From NCBI RefSeq assembly GCF_024127895.1, contig NZ_JAMYBK010000007.1, forward strand, positions 1 to 64,000: DNA of 64,000 nt, read 5' to 3'. Under the pieces are notes generated by a model. The model saw only the letters and a program-made list of their open reading frames with translations, made no database searches and was not told the DNA's origin. Shown in pieces: positions 1-6,311 of this stretch; position 1 is the first letter of the stretch, and every line of letters starts with the position of its first letter. The position numbers were made by a program, and so were the translations under genes. This DNA is from Pseudomonas guariconensis. GTDB taxonomy: Bacteria; Pseudomonadota; Gammaproteobacteria; Pseudomonadales; Pseudomonadaceae.

Positions 1-461
1 AGAGCGACCATGGGATCGACATGTTGGTGTATGTGCCGCCACCACCGTCGATGAAGGTGAGGAATCCGACTACCCAGGCTATGCGTCATCACATCGATGG
101 TTTGAAGGGAATGGCGCCGGTGGAAGAGATGCGGTTTGAAGAAGGAACGTTGTTGGTGATCGAGGTGAAGACGACCCTGGGGAAAAGCAAAACGCCTGGG
201 TTTCTGAAGACCCAAGCGGTAGGAGGCGCTGAGAATTTGCAACGTATCCACGGCCTCATATCAAGACAACGCCAAGGTTGGAAAACTGAAACCTTGAAAA
301 CAGAAGACCCAGCTTTCGTATCTAAGCTACAGATAATTGAAGACAAATTATTTGACGGAAAAATCTCATACCTACACGCCCAGGTATTCTTAAACCATAA
401 AGGCCAACCAAATCATCTAGCAGGAAACAACACTGGAATTCAGCTTAATCACTGGAATTAA
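1..461 (+). CDS. 3' end of a polymorphic toxin gene, PD-(D/E)xK nuclease-like C-terminal domain (partial)
   Basis: The frame is open from base 3 with no start in view, so this is the C-terminal ~152 residues of a longer protein whose delivery region lies upstream of the window. An HGID motif is encoded at 9-20 and VIEVK at 156-170; a D followed ~48 residues later by ExK is the active-site pattern of PD-(D/E)xK nucleases, so a DNase-type toxin is inferred. The tail ends in GIQLNHWN. TAA at 459-461 is followed after one base by the ATG of the next gene, the usual toxin-immunity coupling. It could be a Rhs, CDI or T6SS effector tip; the missing N-terminus decides. Family identity was not confirmed by search. 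Confidence 0.65.
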   Translation, partial: SDHGIDMLVYVPPPPSMKVRNPTTQAMRHHIDGLKGMAPVEEMRFEEGTLLVIEVKTTLGKSKTPGFLKTQAVGGAENLQRIHGLISRQRQGWKTETLKTEDPAFVSKLQIIEDKLFDGKISYLHAQVFLNHKGQPNHLAGNNTGIQLNHWN

Positions 462-462
462 C

Positions 463-1401
463 ATGAAACCAAAATCATCCAGCCGTTTAAATAAAAGCCT
501 TAGAGCAATACATTCTTGGTCCTTGAGCGAGCTCCCGTTGAACGACAAAAACATCACATCTTACATAGATGGCGACAATTCCCTAGGAAAGGCATGCAAT
601 GAGCTCTTTAAGCTCGGCATGACTAAAACAGGGAAAGCCTTACGAGCTCCGACAAACGCCTACAGAATAGAATCAACAAATTTATTATCTTCGGGCTTCA
701 CAATGACTCTAGTGGCCGATGCAATACTGATAACGAGACTTCAGGGAACGCATAGAGTAGCTACGGAAGATTTGGACTGTGTCACTCACGTGATGCTATG
801 TGCATTAGCCACAGGCCAATTCAGTCTGATCGAGCCCTTCCACCGGGCTGTTTTCGCTGGCCTTGAGAACGGCTACGGCGTTCGTGACGGTCACAACTTA
901 CCCATCGGCACCCGCCTACGCTTCGCCGCCTTCGGCCTGACCATCATCGGCGACTGGCTCGGCAAACCGCTCGACCTCGACAAACATGCCCTACCCCGCG
1001 ACCCCGCCTGGGGCCAACTGGTCGCCCACTGGCGCGAGCCCGATCCCGAGAAACTGCTCCCCGTTCTACTCGCCGCCTGCGATACCCATGTCGAGCGCAT
1101 CGCCCTGACCTCCCGCGAACTCGACTCCGGCAACTTCGAATTCGGCTCCCCCTTCGAAGCGGTCTACCCCGCCGAAATCCTGGCCATCCTCAACCTGCGT
1201 CGCTCTTTGGGGCTAGCCAACCCGTTCATCGATCACCCGTTGATGAAAACGCCCTACGCCGCACTGACGTGCCCACCAGGAACGCGCTTCGAAAAAGATG
1301 AGCTGCTCGAACGTTTCCTGTTGGCCGCTCGAAAATACGATCCCGAGGCTGTTCCGGAGGGTCTCTACGAAGCCGTGCTGCAAACGAACACGGCAAGCTG
1401 A
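463..1401 (+). CDS. putative immunity protein, copy 1
   Basis: This 312-residue protein has no signal peptide or membrane segment and starts one base after the toxin stop, so it is read as the cognate immunity protein. Residues ~1-110 are specific to this copy; from the codon at 793 on, the protein is nearly identical to the other three copies. The C-terminal half (FEAVYPAEILAILNLRRSLG, then IDHPLMKTPYAAL) is reminiscent of DUF1911/PoNi-type immunity proteins, which accompany PD-(D/E)xK toxins, but an Imm49-type or unnamed family is equally possible. DNA of the first third is visibly AT-richer than the rest. Immunity role is inferred from position, not homology. Confidence 0.6.
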   Translation: MKPKSSSRLNKSLRAIHSWSLSELPLNDKNITSYIDGDNSLGKACNELFKLGMTKTGKALRAPTNAYRIESTNLLSSGFTMTLVADAILITRLQGTHRVATEDLDCVTHVMLCALATGQFSLIEPFHRAVFAGLENGYGVRDGHNLPIGTRLRFAAFGLTIIGDWLGKPLDLDKHALPRDPAWGQLVAHWREPDPEKLLPVLLAACDTHVERIALTSRELDSGNFEFGSPFEAVYPAEILAILNLRRSLGLANPFIDHPLMKTPYAALTCPPGTRFEKDELLERFLLAARKYDPEAVPEGLYEAVLQTNTAS

Positions 1402-1549
1402 GTGAGGAATCCGACGACCAATGAAATGCGCCATCACATCGATGGATTGAAGGGGTGGCGCCGGTGGAAGAGATGCGGTTTGAAGAAGGAACGTTGTTGG
1501 TGATCGAGGTGAAGACGACGCAGGGGAAAAGCAAGACGCCTGGGTTTCT
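793..1549 (+). repeat. constant block of the toxin/immunity array, unit 1
   Basis: Codons for the last two thirds of immunity 1 (793-1401) plus the core of toxin tail 2 (1402-1549) form one block that recurs almost unchanged in units 2 and 3. Identity drops sharply on both sides. The block is GC-rich relative to the divergent DNA around it. Confidence 0.75.
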
Positions 1550-1804
1550 CAAAACCCAACAAAATGGGGGGAGTATCAACATCAAGCGCATTCAGCGCCT
1601 CATACACAATAAAGCCCAAGGTTGGAATCCATCCCACTTAATAAATCTAGACCCTATCTTCACCTCTAAGTTAGCAGCCATAGACAATGCCCTTGAAGAG
1701 AAAAAATCAAATACATACATGCGCAAATATTCTTTAACAGCAAAGGCACCTTAAGCGGCCTATCAGCGAATACTACAAATATTCAACTAAACAATTGGAA
1801 CTAA
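1402..1804 (+). pseudogene. orphan toxin tail, copy 2 (frameshifted)
   Basis: A second copy of the toxin C-terminus begins right after the immunity-1 stop and has no N-terminal region. Compared with copy 1 it has lost a base near 1453 and changes frame again at the A-run 1701-1706. Restoring frame there recovers a full tail ending in IQLNNWN with TAA at 1802-1804. The catalytic EVKTT motif is kept and the residues beyond it differ from copy 1. It is followed after one base by immunity gene 2, as in copy 1. It reads as a decaying donor cassette rather than an expressed protein. Confidence 0.65.
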
Positions 1805-1805
1805 C

Positions 1806-2732
1806 ATGAGCACAGACATCCCCATGCGCCTAAAAAGGAGCTTGACCAACACACCAACATGGGCTGCGGACAACTTCCCAAGTAAAGAACACCTAATAGC
1901 TGACTACATCGAAGGCTCTGGAAGTCTCTATAGAGCTTGCAGAGAGCTATTCTCTACCGGAATGATAAATATCGGCAATGGCCTTCTGCTTGCAGCCAAT
2001 GGTTCCAGCTTGGCTGCACAAAAAAGCCTAGCATGGGCAGTCCGCGAAATGCTGGTGGCTGATACGATCCTCATTCAGCGATTGAGGGAAACTCAAGACG
2101 AAGACATCGCTGTACTGGACGATATCACTCTCCTAATGCTGTGTGCTCTTGCCACTGGTCAATTCGAACTGATTGCGCCAATACGTAAAGTCATATTCAC
2201 CGCACTTGAAAATGGCTACGGCGTTCGTGATGGCCACAACTTACCCCTCGGCACCACCCTGCGCTACGCCGCCTTCGGCCTGACCATCATCGGCGACTGG
2301 CTCGGCAAACCGCTCGACCTCGACAAACATGCCCTACCCCGTGACCCAGCCTGGGGCCAACTGGTCGCCCACTGGCGCGAACCCAATCCCGAGAAGCTGC
2401 TCCCCGTTCTACTCACCGCCTGCGATACCCATGTCGAGCGCATCGCCCTGACCTCCCGCGAACTCGACTCCGGCAACTTCGAATTCGGCTCCCCCTTCGA
2501 AGCGGTCTATCCCGCCGAAATCCTGGCCATCCTCAACCTGCGCCGCTCCTTGGGGCTGACCAACCCTCTCATCGATCATCCCTTGATGAAAACGCCCTAC
2601 GCCGCACTGACCTGCCCGCCAGGAACGCGATTCGAAAAAGATGAGCTGCTCGAACGCTTCCTGTTGGCCGCTCGAAAGTACGACCCCGAGGATGTTCCAG
2701 ACGGTTTCTATGAAGCCGTGCTGCAAAGCTGA
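1806..2732 (+). CDS. putative immunity protein, copy 2
   Basis: The product is 308 residues with the same architecture as copy 1. Here the copy-specific part reaches further, to about residue 135, and identity with the other copies begins near 2206 (GYGVRDGHNLP). The start follows the toxin-2 stop by one base. It is expected to neutralise the toxin variant encoded just upstream, or a related toxin from competitors. No other family evidence is visible. Expression would depend on read-through from upstream or an internal promoter; I see no clear promoter. Confidence 0.6.
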   Translation: MSTDIPMRLKRSLTNTPTWAADNFPSKEHLIADYIEGSGSLYRACRELFSTGMINIGNGLLLAANGSSLAAQKSLAWAVREMLVADTILIQRLRETQDEDIAVLDDITLLMLCALATGQFELIAPIRKVIFTALENGYGVRDGHNLPLGTTLRYAAFGLTIIGDWLGKPLDLDKHALPRDPAWGQLVAHWREPNPEKLLPVLLTACDTHVERIALTSRELDSGNFEFGSPFEAVYPAEILAILNLRRSLGLTNPLIDHPLMKTPYAALTCPPGTRFEKDELLERFLLAARKYDPEDVPDGFYEAVLQS

Positions 2733-2827
2733 ACTTAGCGCCGGTGGAAGAGATGCGGTTTGAAGAAGGAACGTTGTTGGTGATCGAGGTGAAGACGACG
2801 CTGGGGAAAAGCAAGACGCCTGGGTTT
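2206..2827 (+). repeat. constant block of the toxin/immunity array, unit 2
   Basis: This is the same block as at 793-1549 but shorter at both ends. Identity starts later in the immunity gene, and the toxin core lacks the ~50 bases found in unit 1 before the conserved gtggaagagatgcgg. Confidence 0.75.
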
Positions 2828-3085
2828 TTACCTACACAGGCTAAAGGCGGCGCGATCAACTTGGAGAGAATCCAACAACTTCTAGAACACAAACAGCAAG
2901 GGTGGGATGAAGCGATCCTGAAAAATACAGACCCTGTCTTCGAAGCCAAAATACAGGCCATTGATGAAAGTATCGAGACAGGAAAAGCCTTCTTCCTTCA
3001 TGCACAGGTATTCTTTGACACGAAAGGCCACCCTCGCGTCCTGATGGGCAATACTCCAGGCATTCAACTAAACATTTGGAACTAG
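2733..3085 (+). pseudogene. orphan toxin tail, copy 3 (frame intact, no N-terminus)
   Basis: This third toxin tail joins directly to the immunity-2 stop. Its frame is open from the GTG at 2744 to TAG at 3083-3085, giving about 113 residues with EVKTT and a terminal IQLNIWN. It lacks the HGID part and everything upstream, so alone it should not form the complete nuclease core. Because the frame is unbroken it could replace the tail of the upstream full-length toxin by recombination in the shared core. It is labelled pseudogene because it is truncated; silent cassette would be an equally fair name. Confidence 0.6.
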
Positions 3086-3087
3086 CG

Positions 3088-4026
3088 ATGAGCAGCAATC
3101 GAAAAGACCGACTCAAGGCCAGCCTCAAGTCCCTTCCAGAGTGGGCAACCCATGATTTATCAGTTAACGAAATCTTATTAAACTCATATATCGAGTACGG
3201 AGGAACGGTAGGCGTTGCGTGCAAGCAACTTTTCAGAGCTGGCATGAATTCGATTGGCAAAGCCTTGGCACTTGCGCCAGAGGGACCATGCTACATAGCC
3301 ACCAGCTATTTGGGCTCAGGAATCATAAAAATGCTGCTGGCTGATAGCATATTGATTCAAACCAGAAAAGGCACTCAACGGTGGGCAACTGAAAGCTTAG
3401 ATGGCATCACCCAACTCATGTTTTGTACATTGGCCACAGGCCAGTTCAGTCTGATCGAGCCCTTCCACCGGGCTGTTTTCGCTGGCCTTGAGAACGGCTA
3501 CGGCGTTCGTGATGGTCACAACTTACCCCTCGGCACCACCCTGCGCTACGCCGCCTTCGGCCTGACCATCATCGGCGACTGGCTCGGCAAACCGCTCGAC
3601 CTCGACAAACATGCCCTACCCCGTGACCCAGCCTGGGACCAACTGGTCACCCACTGGCGCGAACCCAATCCCGAGAAACTGCTTCCCGTTCTACTCACCG
3701 CCTGCGATACCCATGTCGAGCGCATCGCCCTGACCTCCCGCGAACTCGACTCCGGCAACTTCGAATTCGGCTCCCCCTTCGAGGCGGTCTACCCCGCTGA
3801 AATCCTGGCCATCCTCAACCTGCGCCGCTCTTTGGGGCTGGCCACCCCTTTCATCGATCATCCCTTGATGAAAACGCCCTACGCCGCACTGACCTGCCCG
3901 CCAGGAACGCGATTCGAAAAAGATGAGCTGCTCGAACGCTTCCTGTTGGCTGCTCGAAAGTACGACCCCGAGGATGTCCCAGACGGTTTCTATGAAGCCG
4001 CACTGCAAATGAACTCGGCAAGCTGA
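3088..4026 (+). CDS. putative immunity protein, copy 3
   Basis: The product is 312 residues. I place the start at the ATG at 3088, two bases after the toxin-3 stop; an in-frame ATG at 3076 would overlap the toxin tail. The N-terminal ~115 residues are copy-specific and the remainder, from ~3429, is nearly identical to copies 1 and 4. The conserved C-terminal motifs are the same as in copy 1. An immunity role is inferred from the toxin-tail coupling. Confidence 0.6.
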   Translation: MSSNRKDRLKASLKSLPEWATHDLSVNEILLNSYIEYGGTVGVACKQLFRAGMNSIGKALALAPEGPCYIATSYLGSGIIKMLLADSILIQTRKGTQRWATESLDGITQLMFCTLATGQFSLIEPFHRAVFAGLENGYGVRDGHNLPLGTTLRYAAFGLTIIGDWLGKPLDLDKHALPRDPAWDQLVTHWREPNPEKLLPVLLTACDTHVERIALTSRELDSGNFEFGSPFEAVYPAEILAILNLRRSLGLATPFIDHPLMKTPYAALTCPPGTRFEKDELLERFLLAARKYDPEDVPDGFYEAALQMNSAS

Positions 4027-4168
4027 ACTCGGCGCCGGTGGAAGAGATGCGGTTTGAAGAAGGAACGTTGTTGGTAATCGAGGTGAAGACGACGCTGGGG
4101 AAAAGCAAGACACCTGGTTTCTGAAGACCCAGGCGGTCGGAGGCGCTGAGAGGTTGCAACGTATCAAA
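3429..4168 (+). repeat. constant block of the toxin/immunity array, unit 3
   Basis: Third copy of the block. The homology to the first toxin runs further into the tail here (to about 4168, matching 247 in the upstream toxin), so breakpoints differ between units. Confidence 0.75.
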
Positions 4169-4373
4169 GACTTAATAAGTAAGCAGCACCAAGGATGGAA
4201 AGCAGAGACATTAATGCAAGCCGACCTCGCCTTTGCCTCCAAGTTAAAAACAATACATGACAATTAATCGACAACAAAATCTCATAAATAACGCACAAGT
4301 ATTATTTAACACCAATAGACAACCACCCCTGACAGAAAATGCAACCGAAATACAGCTCAAAAATGGACTTCAC
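4027..4373 (+). pseudogene. orphan toxin tail, copy 4 (several frameshifts)
   Basis: The toxin core resumes straight after the immunity-3 stop. It is broken by a lost G near 4115 (cctggtttctg against cctgggtttctg in copy 1) and by further shifts around 4262-4290. The remnant resembles copy 1 up to ~4168 and then diverges. The terminal IQLN motif is recognisable at 4350-4360, but the following stop has mutated, so the last part is fused in frame with the next gene. This is the most decayed of the tails. Confidence 0.6.
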
Positions 4374-5306
4374 ATGATTAGAGAACCACAAGCACGCCTT
4401 ATAAAAAGCCTGAACACAATCCACTCCTGGGCACTTAGCGAGCTTCCCCAAGATATCAATAACATCACGACCTACGTAGAGTACGGCGGTTCCGTCGGAA
4501 TTGCGGCCGACGAATTTTTCATGATTGGCATGAACCAGATCGGAAAAGCTTTTCAAACACCTTCCAACTCATCCACAACAACATCAACAAAACAGATAGC
4601 CGCGGGCACCAGAATATTAGTGGCCGCCGACTCGATACTAATCAAGAGACTCCAAGGCACTCGAAATATAAGCTTTGACGATTTAGATGGCATTACTCTC
4701 ATAATGCTATGTGCATTAGCCACAGGCCAATTCAGTCTGATCGAGCCCTTCCACCGGGCTGTTTTCGCTGGCCTTGAGAACGGCTACGGGGTTCGTGACG
4801 GTCACAACTTACCCATCGGCACCACCCTGCGCTACGCCGCATTCGGCCTGACCATCATCGGCAACTGGCTCGGCAAACCGCTCGACCTCGATAAACATGC
4901 CCTACCCCGCGACCCCGCCTGGGGCCAACTGGTCGCCCACTGGCGCGAGCCCGATCCCGAGAAGCTGCTCCCCGTTCTACTCACCGCCTGCGATACCCAT
5001 GTCGAGCGCATCGCCCTGACCTCCCGCGAGCTCGACTCCGGCAACTTCGAATTCGGCTCCCCCTTCGAGGCGGTCTACCCCGCTGAAATCCTGGCCATCC
5101 TCAACCTGCGCCGCTCTTTGGGGCTGGCCAACCCGTTCATCGATCACCCGTTGATGAAAACGCCCTACGCCGCACTGACGTGCCCACCAGGAACGCGCTT
5201 CGAAAAAGATGAGTTGCTCGAACGTTTCCTGTTGGCCGCTCGAAAGCACGACCCCGAGGCTGTTCCGCAAGGCCTGCTCGAAGTCATCCTGCAAACAGAA
5301 CCCTGA
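4374..5306 (+). CDS. putative immunity protein, copy 4
   Basis: The product is 310 residues if it starts at the ATG at 4374, which aligns with the starts of the other copies. The open frame continues upstream to 4257 only because the preceding toxin remnant lost its stop. Its first ~110 residues resemble copy 1 most closely (IHSW.LSELP near residue 20). From 4704 on it matches the constant region shared by all copies. It is the last unit: no toxin core follows its stop codon. Confidence 0.6.
   Translation: MIREPQARLIKSLNTIHSWALSELPQDINNITTYVEYGGSVGIAADEFFMIGMNQIGKAFQTPSNSSTTTSTKQIAAGTRILVAADSILIKRLQGTRNISFDDLDGITLIMLCALATGQFSLIEPFHRAVFAGLENGYGVRDGHNLPIGTTLRYAAFGLTIIGNWLGKPLDLDKHALPRDPAWGQLVAHWREPDPEKLLPVLLTACDTHVERIALTSRELDSGNFEFGSPFEAVYPAEILAILNLRRSLGLANPFIDHPLMKTPYAALTCPPGTRFEKDELLERFLLAARKHDPEAVPQGLLEVILQTEP
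4704..5306 (+). repeat. constant block of the toxin/immunity array, unit 4 (immunity part only)
   Basis: Starts at the same codon as unit 1 (atgctatgtgcattagcc) and runs to the end of immunity gene 4. The toxin-core half of the block is absent, which closes the array. Confidence 0.75.
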
Positions 5307-5618
5307 GCCATGTCTAGGCCAAAAATCACTTCGGCACCGTGCAGGCTCCACGAAATAAGCACCGGGGTGTATGGCACCGACTTCGTCGGTGATCGCGGGC
5401 AAGCCCGCTCCCACACAGGCTGTGTGAAAACCTCCAATGCTTTTTCAGGATCGCGCTTCTACGCGAAATCTGGAAAAGCTTGGCTGCTCAACTCACCCAG
5501 AATACGCGTACACAGCCTGCACTGGGCCCTTCGCCAGCCGTATGTTCTCTGCGCGGCAGTACATCCCACAGCTCCAGTGGGTCGATGAAGCCAGGCGACT
5601 TCAGCCTGGACCTCACGG
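5307..5618. other. intergenic region with one REP-like palindrome
   Basis: No credible gene: the short open frames here cross a REP-like unit at 5391-5417 (gcgggcaagcccgctccc, typical of Pseudomonas) followed by a small cacacaggctgtgtg hairpin. It separates the plus-strand toxin array from the minus-strand kdp operon, whose last gene ends at 5619, so it should hold terminators for both; I see no clear T-run hairpin. Confidence 0.5.
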
Positions 5619-6311
5619 CTACCCAGGCGCCACCAACCGATAGCCCACCCCTGCCTCGGTGATGATGAAGCGGGGCGCGGTCGGGTCATCGCCGAGCTTC
5701 TGCCGCACATGCGCCACGACGATCCGCAGGTAGTGGGTATCGTCCACATGAGTCGGCCCCCAGATGTCCTTGAGCAGTTGCTGCTGGGTGATCACCCGCC
5801 CGGGATGCGCCGCCAGTTGTGCCAGCAAGGCGTACTCCTTGCGGGTCAGGGGCACCTCGACGCCGTCGAGCATCACTTTGCGGTAGGCGAAATCCACGGT
5901 CAGCGGGCCGAAGCTCGCTACCGGTTCCACGGCACCGGTTTGCGGGGCGTGGCGAAGCAAGGCGCGGATGCGCGCAAGGAACTCCTGGATGCCAAACGGC
6001 TTGGTCACATAGTCATTGGCCCCACCGTCCAGGACATCGACCTTCTGCACCTCGCTGGCCCGCACCGACAGCACCATCACCGGCACCGCACTCCACTCGC
6101 GTAGCTCGCGCAAGACCTGCTGGCCGTCCATGTCCGGCAACCCCAAGTCCAGCACCACCAAGTCAGGCCGCGCGAGGGCGGCCTGGGCCAAACCCTCGCC
6201 ACCGGTGGCGGCTTCGATCACCTTGTAGCCCTGGGACACCAGGCTGATACGCAGGAACTTGCGGATCTGCGGCTCGTCGTCGATGACCAGGAGGGTGGCG
6301 GGCTGGCTCAT
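5619..6311 (-). CDS. kdpE: KdpE, response regulator of the potassium uptake operon
   Basis: This 230-residue OmpR/PhoB-type regulator has a receiver domain (acid pair D11-D12, phospho-acceptor D55 in LVVLDLGLPD) and a C-terminal winged-helix domain ending in GVGYRLV. It is the partner of KdpD; phosphorylated KdpE activates kdpFABC under potassium limitation. Its ATG overlaps the end of kdpD by four bases, so the two are translationally coupled. Length and position are standard. Confidence 0.95.
   Translation of the reverse strand: MSQPATLLVIDDEPQIRKFLRISLVSQGYKVIEAATGGEGLAQAALARPDLVVLDLGLPDMDGQQVLRELREWSAVPVMVLSVRASEVQKVDVLDGGANDYVTKPFGIQEFLARIRALLRHAPQTGAVEPVASFGPLTVDFAYRKVMLDGVEVPLTRKEYALLAQLAAHPGRVITQQQLLKDIWGPTHVDDTHYLRIVVAHVRQKLGDDPTAPRFIITEAGVGYRLVAPG

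Noticed and set aside
463..5306. CRISPR or simple tandem duplication as the explanation of the repeats
   Set aside because: Repeats are hundreds of bases long and coding, and spacers are homologous gene parts; plain duplication does not explain identity restricted to one part of each gene.
5310..5588. Small plus-strand open frame after the immunity array
   Set aside because: It runs through a REP palindrome, has no ribosome site, and its product has no recognisable features.
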